A DNA stretch of 57,403 nucleotides from NCBI GenBank assembly GCA_947472735.1, contig CANJBY010000012.1, positions 1 to 57,403 of the forward strand. Direction: 5' to 3'. This document shows positions 27,507 through 37,332 of this stretch, piece by piece; the stretch's first letter is position 1; every line of letters begins with the position of its first letter. Source of the DNA: Sphingomonadaceae bacterium (GTDB lineage: Bacteria; Pseudomonadota; Alphaproteobacteria; Sphingomonadales; Sphingomonadaceae). The notes below the pieces were generated by a model that was not told the DNA's origin, ran no database searches, and saw only the letters and a list, made by a program, of their open reading frames with translations. The position numbers and the translations under genes are program-made.

Positions 27507-28196
27507 CAGCTCCTCTACCCATTCCGGCACCACTTCGCCCGCGGGACCGTGGCGGCACTCGTGGAACAGGTATGAGCCTTGCGAGGGTTCGAGATTGAGC
27601 TCCAGCGTCCGCGCACCAAGTTCGCGTGCCGACTGGACGAACCCGGCGGCGGGATAGACCGCGCCCGAGGTGCCGATCGAGACGAACAGGTCCGCCTCGC
27701 GCAGCGCTGCGTAGATCTCGTCCATCCGGTAAGGCATTTCTCCGAACCAGACGATGTCGGGTCGCAATGCGGGCGATCCGCAGTTGGGACACGGCGGACG
27801 GTCGAGCAAGGGGTCGCGCCAACGGTGGCGGGCATCGCAGAAAGTGCACCAGACGCTCAGGTGCTCACCATGCATGTGGATCAGGCGGCGCGATCCGGCG
27901 CGCTCGTGCAGGTCGTCGACATTCTGCGTGACCAGCAGCAGCTTGCCTCCCCATCCGGCATCGAGCCGGGCCAATGCATCATGCGCCGGGTTGGGCGCTT
28001 TCGTCTGGATCGCCTCGCGCCGCGCATCGTAAAAGCGCAGGACCAGGTCCGGATCGCGCGCAAATGCCTCGGGTGTGGCAACGTCTTCCACCCGGTGGTT
28101 CTCCCACAGCCCGCCGGCGCTGCGGAAGGTGTCGATCCCGCTTTCGGCGGAAACCCCGGCGCCAGTGAGAATCACGATATTGCGGATATTGCTCAT
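27495..28196 (-). CDS. cobB: NAD-dependent protein deacylase (sirtuin)
   Basis: Removes acyl groups from protein lysines using NAD. Motifs: VILTGAGVSAESGIDTFRS (about 7-25), TQNVDDLHERAG with HMHGE containing the catalytic His, and zinc cysteines CTFC and CPNC. FYDARRE contains the Tyr-x-x-Arg pair typical of sirtuin-5-like enzymes that prefer succinyl or malonyl groups. The start is taken at ATG 28196; ATG 28205 upstream is equally in frame and neither has a strong ribosome site. Divergent from dapB. Confidence 0.92.
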   Translation of the reverse strand: MSNIRNIVILTGAGVSAESGIDTFRSAGGLWENHRVEDVATPEAFARDPDLVLRFYDARREAIQTKAPNPAHDALARLDAGWGGKLLLVTQNVDDLHERAGSRRLIHMHGEHLSVWCTFCDARHRWRDPLLDRPPCPNCGSPALRPDIVWFGEMPYRMDEIYAALREADLFVSIGTSGAVYPAAGFVQSARELGARTLELNLEPSQGSYLFHECRHGPAGEVVPEWVEELLGG

Positions 28197-28231
28197 GTCG
28201 CCCATGAAGCACGCCCGGAACAGGAGTGGCA

Positions 28232-28960
28232 ATGACACGGATCGGCATCATCGGCAGCGAAGGGCGCATGGGCAATGCGCTGGCGGACGCAATCGCGGCG
28301 GCGGGCCAGACGCTGGCCGGCGGGATCGACAAGGGAGGCAATGTCCTGGCGTTGGCGCACCTGTCCGACGTGCTGGTCGATTTCTCCAGCCCGCATGCGC
28401 TCGAGGCCAATCTCGACGCGGCGATGGCGGCGGGCGTGCCGATCCTGATCGGCACCACCGGGCTGGAAGAACGCCACCATTTCCTGATCGACCATGCCGC
28501 CGAGAGCCTAGCCGTCCTGCAGACCGGCAACACCTCGCTCGGGGTTAACATGCTGGCCTGGCTGGTGCGCGAAGCCGCCAGTCGGCTGGGCGAAGACTGG
28601 GACATCGAGATCGTCGAGACCCACCATCGCATGAAGGTCGATGCACCTTCCGGCACGGCCCTGTTGCTGGGCGAGGCGGCGGCAAAGGGCCGCGGGGTCG
28701 CACTCGGCGATCACAGCGAACGCGGACGCGACGGGATCACCGGCAAGCGCGCGGAAGGCGCGATCGGCTTCGCCAGCCTGCGCGGCGGGACCGTGGCGGG
28801 CGATCATTCGGTGCACTTTCTCACCGACAACGAGCGGTTGAGCTTCTCCCACCTCGCCGAAAACCGCGGCATCTTCGCCAAAGGGGCGATCCGCGCGGCG
28901 CAGTGGCTGGTCGGGCAACCCAAGGGCCGCCACACGATGGCGCAGGTGCTCGGACTTTGA
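28232..28960 (+). CDS. dapB: 4-hydroxy-tetrahydrodipicolinate reductase
   Basis: Reduces hydroxytetrahydrodipicolinate with NAD(P)H in lysine and diaminopimelate synthesis. The cofactor loop GIIGSEGRMGNALADAI (residues 5-21), VDFSSP, GTTGLEE and the signature ETHHRMKVDAPSGTAL with catalytic His and Lys are intact. 242 residues. The ATG has GGAG six nt upstream; the GTG at 28226 is less likely. Its TGA overlaps the TTG start of nth, so the two are coupled. Confidence 0.95.
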   Translation: MTRIGIIGSEGRMGNALADAIAAAGQTLAGGIDKGGNVLALAHLSDVLVDFSSPHALEANLDAAMAAGVPILIGTTGLEERHHFLIDHAAESLAVLQTGNTSLGVNMLAWLVREAASRLGEDWDIEIVETHHRMKVDAPSGTALLLGEAAAKGRGVALGDHSERGRDGITGKRAEGAIGFASLRGGTVAGDHSVHFLTDNERLSFSHLAENRGIFAKGAIRAAQWLVGQPKGRHTMAQVLGL

Positions 28961-29619
28961 AGCGAGACGATATTTTCGAATTCTTCCGCCGACTGGCCGA
29001 ACTCAATCCCGATCCGCAGACCGAGCTTGAGTTCGGCAATACCTATCAGCTGCTCGTGGCGGTGGTGCTTTCCGCGCAGTCGACCGACGTAGGCGTCAAC
29101 AAGGCGACCCGGGCGCTGTTTCGCGAAGTGAAGACGCCCGCGCAGATGGTTGCGCTGGGCGAGGAAGGGCTCAAGCAGCACATCAAGACCATCGGCCTGT
29201 TCAACACCAAGGCCAAGAACGTGATCGCGCTCTCCGAAATCCTCGCCCGCGATTTCGGCGGCGAAGTGCCGGCTGATCGCGACGTGCTGACCGGACTGCC
29301 TGGCGTTGGTCGCAAGACCGCCAACGTGGTCATGAATTCCGCATTCGGGGCCGAGACCTTTGCGGTCGATACCCATATCTTCCGGGTCGGCAATCGCACC
29401 GGGCTGGCCAAGGGCAAGACAGTGCTGGCGGTGGAAAAGCAGCTGGACCAGAAGGTGCCCGCGCCCTTCCGGGTCGGGGCGCACCATTGGCTCATCCTGC
29501 ACGGCCGCTACATCTGCAAGGCGCGCACGCCCGAATGCTGGCATTGCCCGGTGGTGGACCTGTGCGCTATGAAGGGCAAAGTGCTGGAACCGGGGGCCGC
29601 ACAACGGAGTAAGCCATGA
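28957..29619 (+). CDS. nth: endonuclease III
   Basis: DNA glycosylase/AP lyase that removes oxidised pyrimidines. The 220-residue product begins at a TTG overlapping the dapB stop (TTGA). The helix-hairpin-helix is LTGLPGVGRKTANVV with catalytic Lys, and the catalytic Asp is in FAVDTHIFRVGNR. The iron-sulfur ligands follow the C-x6-C-x2-C-x5-C pattern in CKARTPECWHCPVVDLC. The stop overlaps the ATG of a small lipoprotein gene (ATGA). Confidence 0.95.
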   Translation: MKRDDIFEFFRRLAELNPDPQTELEFGNTYQLLVAVVLSAQSTDVGVNKATRALFREVKTPAQMVALGEEGLKQHIKTIGLFNTKAKNVIALSEILARDFGGEVPADRDVLTGLPGVGRKTANVVMNSAFGAETFAVDTHIFRVGNRTGLAKGKTVLAVEKQLDQKVPAPFRVGAHHWLILHGRYICKARTPECWHCPVVDLCAMKGKVLEPGAAQRSKP

Positions 29620-30008
29620 AGCTGAAGCACGTTGCAACCCTCACTCTCGCGGGCCTCGCCCTGGCCGGGTGCCAGAACCGCACCGCAGCCAGCGCGCCTT
29701 CCAGCAAGGTGCCCGAAGCCAAGGTCGTCGGCGAGGCGGTGAGCTGCCTGCACCGTAACGATTACCGCGAAACGCGGGTGCGCGATGATCGCACGATTGA
29801 TTTCATAGGCTCGGGCGGCCGGGCCTGGCGCAACACGCTCCCCTATACCTGCAGCGGTCTGGGCTTCAACGAGGCCTTTGGCTATTCGACCTCGATCAGC
29901 CAGCTATGCAGCACCGACATCATCTGGGTGATCGAGCAGGGCAGCGAAGCCCGCCGCGGTGCCTCGTGCGGGCTGGGCAAGTTCGTGCCGGTGGAACTTC
30001 CGAAGTAG
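29616..30008 (+). CDS. hypothetical lipoprotein (DUF6491-like)
   Basis: A 130-residue predicted lipoprotein with signal peptide and lipobox LAGC (Cys near residue 19). The mature domain has four further Cys and the stretch SCLHRNDYRETRVRDD, then FIGSGGRAWRNTLPYTCSGLG, a pattern seen in small exported proteins of sphingomonads grouped as DUF6491; this family call is from memory and only tentative. Translation is coupled to nth. Convergent with the dicarboxylate symporter. Confidence 0.7.
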   Translation: MKLKHVATLTLAGLALAGCQNRTAASAPSSKVPEAKVVGEAVSCLHRNDYRETRVRDDRTIDFIGSGGRAWRNTLPYTCSGLGFNEAFGYSTSISQLCSTDIIWVIEQGSEARRGASCGLGKFVPVELPK

Positions 30009-30011
30009 CAG

Positions 30012-31322
30012 TCACTGCCCCGGATCGAGGTGCAACCCCTTGCGCCCATGTTCGGGCGTATCGGCCGGCGCATGGACCGGCTCGACATCGGGGTCCATCA
30101 TCGGTTGCAGCATGCCTTCCCAACGCGTGATGACCGAAGTCGCCACTGCATTTCCCACCACATTGGTAGCGGTGCGGCCCATGTCGAGGAAGAAATCGAC
30201 GCCGAGCAGCAGGAACACGCCCTCCGCCGGCAGTCCGAACTGCGTCAGCGTGGCCGAGATCACCACCAGGCTGGCGCGCGGCACGCCGGCGATGCCCTTT
30301 GAGGTGATCATCAAGGTCAGCAGCATCAGGATCTGCTGGGTGGCGGATAGGTGCACGCCATAGGCCTGCGCGATGAACAGCGTCGCGAAGCTGGTGTACA
30401 TCATCGAGCCGTCGAGGTTGAAGCTGTAGCCCATTGGCAGGACGAAGCCCGAGATGCGGCGCGGCACGCCGAAGCGGTCGAGCTGTTCGAACAGCTTGGG
30501 CAGCGCCGCTTCCGAGCTGGCGGTGGAGAAAGCCAGCAGGATCGGCTCGCGGATATAGCGCGCGAGATGCAGCACCCGCTTGCCGAGGAAAATGCCGCCC
30601 AGCCCGAACAGAATGATCCACAGCAGCGACAGCCCGAAATAGAACTCCCCGACGAAAATGCCGTAAGTCTGGATGATCGAAATGCCCTTGGTGGCGACCA
30701 CTGCGGCGAGCGCGCCGAACACCGCGAACGGAGCGGTCCGCATCACGTAGTCGGTGATCTGCAGCATCAGCAACGCCAGCGCGTCGCAGCCCCTGACCAA
30801 AACGGCGCCCCGTTCGCCAAGCGCCGACAGTCCGACGCCGGCGAAGAGTGAAAAGACCAGGATCTGCAGGACATTGTTCTTGGCCATCGCGTCGAACACG
30901 CTGGTCGGGAAGATCTCGAGCACGAAGTGGCGCAAGGTGAACTCGCTGGTGGCGAGCTCGGGGCCTCCGGTCGGCGCGGTGAACTCCAGCCCGACGCCGG
31001 GCTGGAACAGGTTGACCAGCACCAGGCCAAGCCCGATCGAGACGAGGCTGGCGGTGATGAACCAGCCGAGCGCCCGCCCGCCAATCCGCCCCAGCGCCGC
31101 CGCATCACCCATGCTGGCGATACCGGTGACTAGCGTCGCAAAGATCAGCGGGGCAATGATCATCTTGATCAGGTGCAGGAAGACATCGGGCAGTAGCCGC
31201 AGATAGTCGGCCCAGGCCGCCAGAGCCGGATCGTCGGGGGCGTAGTGGCGATTGAGCGCCCAGCCCAAGAGCAGACCCAGCACCATGCCGATAACAATGA
31301 AAAGGGTCAGCCTGCGGGCCAT
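30012..31322 (-). CDS. dicarboxylate/amino acid:cation symporter (DAACS family)
   Basis: A 436-residue inner-membrane secondary transporter of the DctA/GltP type. N-terminal FLHLIKMIIAPLIFATLVTG (about 46-65), the serine-rich re-entrant loop ILLAFSTASSEAALPKLFEQL (HP1) and the cation-binding FVLPMGYSFNLDGSMMYTS are family hallmarks. It likely takes up C4-dicarboxylates or glutamate/aspartate with protons or sodium; substrate not resolvable. Downstream of dapE on the same strand with 59 nt between. Confidence 0.9.
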   Translation of the reverse strand: MARRLTLFIVIGMVLGLLLGWALNRHYAPDDPALAAWADYLRLLPDVFLHLIKMIIAPLIFATLVTGIASMGDAAALGRIGGRALGWFITASLVSIGLGLVLVNLFQPGVGLEFTAPTGGPELATSEFTLRHFVLEIFPTSVFDAMAKNNVLQILVFSLFAGVGLSALGERGAVLVRGCDALALLMLQITDYVMRTAPFAVFGALAAVVATKGISIIQTYGIFVGEFYFGLSLLWIILFGLGGIFLGKRVLHLARYIREPILLAFSTASSEAALPKLFEQLDRFGVPRRISGFVLPMGYSFNLDGSMMYTSFATLFIAQAYGVHLSATQQILMLLTLMITSKGIAGVPRASLVVISATLTQFGLPAEGVFLLLGVDFFLDMGRTATNVVGNAVATSVITRWEGMLQPMMDPDVEPVHAPADTPEHGRKGLHLDPGQ

Positions 31323-31381
31323 GCGCGATCCTTGATGGAATTGATTTCGCGCGAGACTAACAGCGCCCTGCTCGCCGTCAA

Positions 31382-32515
31382 TCAGCCCGCCAGCGCGGCT
31401 AGGGCAATACGGCGGTAGATGCGGACCAGCGTCTCGAGATCAGGAATCGACACAGCCTCGTCGCGCTTGTGCATCGTGGCGTTGCACAGGCCGAACTCGA
31501 TCACCGGGCACAAGTTCTTGAGGAACCGCGCATCGGAGGTGCCGCCACTCGTCGAGGCTTCAGGTACGATACCGGTTTCGGCCTCGACCGCAGCGGCGAC
31601 CAGTTCGGAGAAGGCACCCGGCGGAGTCAGAAATGCCTCGCCCGAGATCACCGGACGCGCCGTCCCGCGATGGCGAGCGGCGATGTCGCTCACCCGGTCG
31701 GCCAGACCCTGCCCGGTGTGTAGATCATTGAAGCGGATCGAAATCCGCGCGCTGGCCCGCGATGGGATGACGTTGGTTGCCGGATTGCCGATGGCGATGT
31801 CGGTGATCTCGAGGTTCGAGGCCTGAAACCAGTCTGTGCCCGCGTCCAGCACCAGCGCATCGAGTTCGGCGAGCATGGCGACTAGTCGCGGCGCGGGATT
31901 GTCGGCCAGGTGGGGATAGGCCACGTGCCCTTCCCGTCCCTCGACGTCGAGCCAGATGTTCACCGAGCCGCGCCGCCCGATCTTCATCGTATCGCCCAGC
32001 CGGGCGACCGAGGTCGGCTCGCCCACCAGGCACAGATCGGGAATCGCACCCACACCGCGCATGTGCTCGATCAGGGCAACCGTGCCGTATTTCGCCGCGC
32101 CTTCCTCGTCCCCGGTGATGATCAGGCTGATCGTCCCGGCCTCGGCTGGCACCTCGTGCAGCGCGCAGACCATCGCCGCGATCGAGCCCTTCATGTCGAC
32201 CGCGCCGCGCCCGTAGAGCAGCTCGCCGCGCCGCTCGGGGGCGAAGGGCGCGCTGGCCCAGCCCTCGCCCGGTGGAACGACATCGACATGGCCGGCATAG
32301 GCGAAGTGGCGGCTACCTTCCGGACCCTGACGGATAGCGAAGAGGTTCTCAACCGGGCCATCGGGCGCGGAGCCAGTGATGAAGCGATGCACCGCAAAGC
32401 CCAGCGGCGCGAGCTGCGCCTCCAGGCAATCGAACACCATACCCTCCGCCGGAGTAACCGAGGGGCAGGCGATCAGCGCCTCGGCGAGGCTCGCGACATC
32501 TGGGGCTTCAACCAT
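31382..32515 (-). CDS. dapE: succinyl-diaminopimelate desuccinylase
   Basis: Zinc M20-family hydrolase that releases succinate from N-succinyl-LL-diaminopimelate in lysine synthesis. Metal and catalytic motifs are YAGHVDVVPPGEGW, GRGAVDMKGSIAAM and ITGDEEGAAKYG; EFGLCNATMHKRDE supplies the last His ligand. 377 residues from the ATG at 32515, which gives the conserved start DVASLAEALIACPSVTPAEG; frames extending further upstream overlap the divergent cupin promoter. Confidence 0.94.
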   Translation of the reverse strand: MVEAPDVASLAEALIACPSVTPAEGMVFDCLEAQLAPLGFAVHRFITGSAPDGPVENLFAIRQGPEGSRHFAYAGHVDVVPPGEGWASAPFAPERRGELLYGRGAVDMKGSIAAMVCALHEVPAEAGTISLIITGDEEGAAKYGTVALIEHMRGVGAIPDLCLVGEPTSVARLGDTMKIGRRGSVNIWLDVEGREGHVAYPHLADNPAPRLVAMLAELDALVLDAGTDWFQASNLEITDIAIGNPATNVIPSRASARISIRFNDLHTGQGLADRVSDIAARHRGTARPVISGEAFLTPPGAFSELVAAAVEAETGIVPEASTSGGTSDARFLKNLCPVIEFGLCNATMHKRDEAVSIPDLETLVRIYRRIALAALAG

Positions 32516-32570
32516 CACCGCAATCGCATATGGTGTCGGCACGAAGGTGACAAGCCAAGGAGCGGTACCC

Positions 32571-33035
32571 ATGCCCAAGATCGATCTGGACGCGATCCCG
32601 CAAGTCAACACAACCGGCTACCCCGAGCCGTTCGATCGCGAGGTGCAAGGCCGCTGGTACCGCCGGCTCGCGCCCTCCACCGGGTTGACCGAAATGGGCG
32701 CAAGCCATGTGGTGCTCAAACCGGGCGCTTGGTCATCGCAGCGCCATTGGCACGAAGGGGAGGACGAATTCGTGGTGATGCTGAGCGGCGAAGCCGTGCT
32801 GGTCGATGACGAAGGCCGGACTGTGCTGCGTCCCGGCGATCTCGTCGCCTGGGCGAAGGGTGTCCGCAACGGTCACAGGGTTGAAAACGCCGGCACCGCC
32901 GATTGCAGCTTCATCGTCTTCAGCGCCGGGGACCGCGCCGGCGGCGGGGCCTATTCCGACATCGACATGGTCTTCACCCCAGAAGGCTTTCAGCACAAGG
33001 ACGGGACGCCCTATCCCGCGCGGGGGAACTCCTAG
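32571..33035 (+). CDS. cupin domain protein
   Basis: A 154-residue single-cupin protein. Metal-binding motif 1 is seen as SQRHWHEGEDEFVVMLSGEAVL (His-x-His then Glu) and motif 2 as PGDLVAWAKGVRNGHRVENAG (about residues 90-111). The start ATG follows AAGGAG at good distance. The C-terminus SDIDMVFTPEGFQHKDGTPY is typical of small stand-alone cupins of unknown activity. It stands between dapE and the catabolic region and may belong to either. Confidence 0.82.
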   Translation: MPKIDLDAIPQVNTTGYPEPFDREVQGRWYRRLAPSTGLTEMGASHVVLKPGAWSSQRHWHEGEDEFVVMLSGEAVLVDDEGRTVLRPGDLVAWAKGVRNGHRVENAGTADCSFIVFSAGDRAGGGAYSDIDMVFTPEGFQHKDGTPYPARGNS

Positions 33036-33051
33036 CGCCGTCGAATAAGGA

Positions 33052-33084
33052 AGCCCGTGCGCGGCATGACGCTGCGCACGGGCT
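33052..33084. terminator. bidirectional terminator between cupin and TonB receptor genes
   Basis: AGCCCGTGCGC (33052-33062) pairs perfectly with GCGCACGGGCT (33074-33084) around an 11-nt loop, between two convergent genes. On the minus strand it is followed by TCCTTATTC, on the plus strand by AGCCTTTC. Confidence 0.75.
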
Positions 33085-33098
33085 AGCCTTTCAGAACC

Positions 33099-35394
33099 CT
33101 AGAACGTGTAGCCGAAAGTCGCGCCGTAGGTCCGCGGCGGCATCAGCGTGCCACCTACCGTCCGGCTGGTCGCAACGGCATAGCTGCCTGACCAGACCAG
33201 CTTGTCGAACAGGTTCTTGACCCAGACGTTGACCGAGAAGCGGTCGCTCGCATCGCGCCACATCGCGTTCGCATCGACCATCGTATAGCCATCCTGGGCC
33301 AGACGGCTGTCGTTGAACTCGGTGTGGAACTGCTTCGAACGATAGGCGATGTTGCTGGCCAGCGTCACGCTGCTGCCCGACGCCATGTCGATCCGATACT
33401 GCGGATTGAAGTTAAAGCTCCATTCCGGCGACATGCGGGTGAAGTTGCCTGACAGGTCCTGATCGGGAACGCTGCTGCCGCCCGGACCGAACAGCGCGGA
33501 ATTGAGCGGGTCCTTCGAGAAGAACTTGGTGAACTTCGAATTGAGGTAGGCGATGGAGCCGTCAAGCGACAGGGCGGGAACCGGTTTCCAGCGCCATTCC
33601 AGTTCGGCGCCGTAAGCCCGTGACTGGGCTGCATTCTCCAGCTGGCTGGCGAAGAACGGCGGATTGGCGATCGGGAAGGTACGCTGGAACTGCGCATTCG
33701 ACAGGCGGTGGTAGAACACGGCAAGGTTGGCCTGAATCGTCCCGGCCGAATACTTCAGGCCGCCTTCGAATGCCTCGACCTTCTCGGGATTGACGAAGGG
33801 GGTGACTTGCGCCGCCGAGGTGCGGCGCGAGCCGATCTCGGCAGTGCCGCTCTTGAAGCCGCGCGACCAGTTGAAATAGAGCATCGTGTCGTCGTTCGGG
33901 CGGAATTCGAAGCCGAGCGAAGGCGAGAAATCGTCCCAGCTCTTGATCGAATCCCACTTGAGCGGATCGAGCACGAACCCGGTCGCAGCCGAGCCGACGC
34001 CGGAATTGCTCAGATAGTGCCGCTCTTCCCACGAGTAGCGGCCGCCCGCCTTGAGCGAGAACTGCTCGGACAAATCGTAGGTCAGGTTGGCGTAGGCCGC
34101 CCAGGTCTTCACATCGAGGTTGCCGTCAAACTGGACCCGGAAGGGGTCGGTGTTGGTCAGCACGTCATAGCCGATGTGGTTTTCCACCCGGATGTGATCC
34201 TCCAGGTAGAACAGGCCGGCGACCGCATGCAGGCTGCCCGTCTCGACGTTGAACTGCAGGTCCTGCGAGAACTGATGTTCGAACACCGGCTGCCAGTGGT
34301 TGGCGCTGGTCTGGGTGGCCGACGTCTGCGCCAGCTTGTAGCCGAGATAGCTCGACATATCGAAGTCATGGAAGAAGTGCGCGCGGAACTTGCGGTAGCT
34401 GGTGATCGACTTGACGGTCAGCACATCGCTGGCGTCGATCGTCGCGGCGCCCGTTACGGCCCATTGCCGGCGGTCGTTGATCGGATCGAAATTGGTATTC
34501 AAGTTGCGCACGTTTTTGGCGAACGACGCCGCTGATCCGTCCGCATTCAGGCGCTGTCCCAGCGAGGTGAGGCTCGCGGTGGTCGTGCCGGGGAACGAGA
34601 TGGCGCGGAACTTGATCGCCAACGACTGATCGTCTTCCGCGTGATACTCGCCCGTGAGCAGGAACGAGAAGGTTTCTGACGGGCGGAAATCAAGATGGCC
34701 GCGGAGTGACAGCTGCCGGGCGTTGTCGATATCGTGCTTGGTGTATTCGTTGATGCCGTAGCCGTCACGGTGGATGTACTGGACCGCAACGCGGCCATTG
34801 ATCCCCTCGGCGAGCGGACCGCCGACCGCAGCATCGGTCTGCGCAAGAAAGGCATCGCCGCCAAAGGTCTGGCGAATGTAGCCATCGAGGTTATCAGTCG
34901 GCTTGGCGGTGATTAGGTTGACCGTGCCGCCGGTGGCGTCGGCCATAGAGCGTGCCCTGCGGGCCGCGCAGCACTTCCACCCGCTCCAGGTCGAACATCG
35001 AACCGAGCTGGGCTTGGGCCAGGCTGACCACGGCGCCATCGACATGGAGCGCAACCGACGGGTCGACGCCCGGCAGCGAGCTCGACAAGCCAATGCCGCG
35101 GATGAACAGCTTGGCGAAGTTGAAGTCATTGCCGAAGCTGCTGCTCGGGACGAGGTTCTGCAGGCTTTCGATGGTGACCGTGTTGCTGTTCGACAGCTGC
35201 TCGGCGCCCACAGCTGAAACGGACAAGGACACGTCGGACAAGGCCTGTGCCCGTTTTTGCGCCGTGACGACGATCTCCGACCCGTCGTCGCCGGCTTCCT
35301 GCGCGTACGCGCTGGCTGGCAGCAGCGCCACCAGCGCTGCGGCAGATCCGGCCCATACCAGGCGGGATGCAGAATTGTTCAAGCGTGTCCTCAT
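33099..35394 (-). pseudogene. TonB-dependent receptor, frameshifted
   Basis: Outer-membrane TonB-dependent receptor (about 765 codons) interrupted by a frameshift. The ATG at 35394 with GAGGGG upstream opens a signal peptide ending ASAYAQ, a TonB-box-like SEIVVTAQKR and the plug domain. At about 34938-34942 the conserved LYGRNATGGTVN motif breaks: the first frame reads LYGRRHRRHG and stops at 34894, while ATGGTVNLITAKPTDN continues one frame over and runs intact to the terminal GATFGYTF. The pattern fits loss of two nucleotides (the expected CGCAAC reads CGAC). The remainder has no other lesion, so the event is recent or a sequencing error. Substrate unknown; location suggests an aromatic compound. 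Confidence 0.85.
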
Positions 35395-35411
35395 GGCAGA
35401 CCCCTCACTTG

Positions 35412-35436
35412 CAATAGTTGTGTTCTCCAACCATTG
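35412..35436. promoter_or_regulatory. inverted repeat upstream of the TonB receptor
   Basis: CAATAGTTG and CAACCATTG pair at eight of nine positions across a 7-nt spacer, 18 nt before the receptor start codon. Candidate operator for a local regulator such as the MarR protein at 37430. Confidence 0.35.
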
Positions 35437-35595
35437 TTAAGGGATATTCCCGAGCATGCAAGACCCGGAATCGGTGTGTTGATCTAGCGCAATCGAAACA
35501 GGAACCCCGGCGCACGGTGCCGGATGGGCAACGCGCTGGTGAAGCCGGTTGCAAAGGGAATTGTGAACGTTGCGTTGGCCGAATGGCGGCAGGGT

Positions 35596-37218
35596 TCAGA
35601 CCGTGGCCGGCTCCAGCGTCCTGCCCCTGATCAGGTCAGCAGCCTTTTCGCCGATCATCAGGGTCGGAACGTTCGTATTGCCCGAAGGGTCGTCCGGCAT
35701 CACGGAAGCATCGGCGACCCGCAGGTTTTCGAAGCCGTGGACGCGCAGCTGCGCATCTACAACCGCCATATCATCGATGCCCATGCGGCAGGTGCCGCAG
35801 GCGTGATGGCGGTGCTCGGCCTGCTGGCGGATTGCCGCCTCGAGTTCGGCATCGCTTTGTGCGGCGGCTCCCGGGAGCAGCTCTTCAGCGATCAGTTCGC
35901 GCATCGGGGATTGTTCGAACACAGCGCGGCTCTGGCGCACCGCACTGATCATCGCCGGCATATCGGCCGGATCGGTGAACATGTTGAACCGAATGCGCGG
36001 CAAATCGAGCGGGTTGGCCGACCGCAGCTTTACCCAGCCGCGCGACAAGGCATGCAGGATGCCGACCCGGGCGGTGAAGGCATAGACCGGCGGTTTGGTC
36101 AGCCCCGGCACCCACAATTCCGCATGCTGGTGGATCGGCATGATAATGATCTGCACGTCCGGCCGGATCAGATCAGGCCGGCTGCGCATGAACAGGTTGG
36201 CGACCGTGCCGGCGGTCGAGAACGGCCCCTCGCCGGTCACCGCCCACTGCATCACCGCCATGGCCGCGCGATCGAGCCGCAAGTAGCGGGTCAGCCCAAT
36301 CTCGCCACTGGCGCGGTAGATGTTGAGCAGGTTGGGATGCTCCTGCAGGTTCTCGCCCACGCCAGGCAGGTCGCGGACCACGTCGATCCCGATTTCGCGC
36401 AAGTGGTCGGCCGGACCGATCCCAGAGTGCATCAGCAAGTGGGGCGAGCTGTAGGTGCCCGCACAGACGATCACCTCGCGTTCGGCCTGAACGGTCTCGC
36501 GTTGGCCCTTGCGGATGAATTCCACCCCGGTGGCGCGGGTGCCTTCGGTGAGGACACGGGTGGTCTGGGCCCCGGTCATCACGGTGAGGTTGGAGCGCGT
36601 CTTCATCGCCGGATGCAGATAGGCCCGGGCGGTGCTGGCACGGCGCCCGCCATTGGTGGTCACCTCGATCCGGCTGATCCCGTCCTGCGTCTCGCCATTG
36701 TGATCGTCGCAGGCCGGGAAGCCCGCGTTGATGGCGGCTTGGCGCAGTTCGGGGAAATAGCATTCGGGCCGGTCCACCGGGACATTGCCCACCGGACCGT
36801 CAGTCCCATGATAAAGGCTATCGCCACGCCAGCTCGATTCAAGCTTGCGGAAATACGGCAAGACATCGGAATAGCCCCACCCTTCGAGGCCCTGCTGGCG
36901 CCAGCCTTCGTAGTCGAAACGGCTCCCCCGCACGTTGATCATGGCGTTGATCGAAGAGCAGCCGCCTAGAGTGCGTCCGCGCAGGATCGGCAGCTTTCGC
37001 CCTTCCAGCCCCGGCTCGGGATCGGTCTCGTAAGGCCAGATATAGGGCTTGGATCGCGCCACTTTGGGAAAGGCGATCGGCATGGCCATGAAGGGGTGGT
37101 CATCGCGCCGGCCCGCCTCGAGCAGCAGCACGGAGACGTCGGCATCCTCGCTCAGCCGCGCGGCGACGATGGAGCCGGCCGAGCCTGAACCGATCACGAT
37201 GTAGTCAAATCGCTTCAT
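35596..37218 (-). CDS. GMC family oxidoreductase (choline dehydrogenase-like)
   Basis: A 540-residue FAD enzyme. The ADP-binding loop YIVIGSGSAGSIVAARLSED lies at residues 5-24, followed by LLLEAG. GGCSSINAMINVRG is GMC signature 1 and CAGTYSSPHLLMHSGIGP signature 2. The C-terminal HHACGTCRMG and ADASVMPDDPSGNTNVP supply the active-site His/Asn pair. It likely oxidises a primary or benzylic alcohol; the true electron acceptor and substrate are unknown. The ATG at 37218 has GGAG six nt upstream. Divergent from the MarR regulator. Confidence 0.9.
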   Translation of the reverse strand: MKRFDYIVIGSGSAGSIVAARLSEDADVSVLLLEAGRRDDHPFMAMPIAFPKVARSKPYIWPYETDPEPGLEGRKLPILRGRTLGGCSSINAMINVRGSRFDYEGWRQQGLEGWGYSDVLPYFRKLESSWRGDSLYHGTDGPVGNVPVDRPECYFPELRQAAINAGFPACDDHNGETQDGISRIEVTTNGGRRASTARAYLHPAMKTRSNLTVMTGAQTTRVLTEGTRATGVEFIRKGQRETVQAEREVIVCAGTYSSPHLLMHSGIGPADHLREIGIDVVRDLPGVGENLQEHPNLLNIYRASGEIGLTRYLRLDRAAMAVMQWAVTGEGPFSTAGTVANLFMRSRPDLIRPDVQIIIMPIHQHAELWVPGLTKPPVYAFTARVGILHALSRGWVKLRSANPLDLPRIRFNMFTDPADMPAMISAVRQSRAVFEQSPMRELIAEELLPGAAAQSDAELEAAIRQQAEHRHHACGTCRMGIDDMAVVDAQLRVHGFENLRVADASVMPDDPSGNTNVPTLMIGEKAADLIRGRTLEPATV

Positions 37219-37332
37219 CACCGCTCCGGACATGGCGAAGCCAGGTGTGCCATTACCATGTCCCTCTCCCTGCCGTTTTTGGACCGGCCGCAGTGCGGCT
37301 TTCCTGCTGCTCAGCAGAAATGCCGAGCGATA

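Noticed and set aside
34894..34990. Programmed frameshift in the TonB receptor
   Set aside because: No slippery sequence or stimulatory stem is evident; a 2-nt loss explains it simply.
35524..36969. 481-codon plus-strand frame opposite the GMC oxidoreductase
   Set aside because: GMC signatures on the minus strand are complete; the plus frame is low-information.
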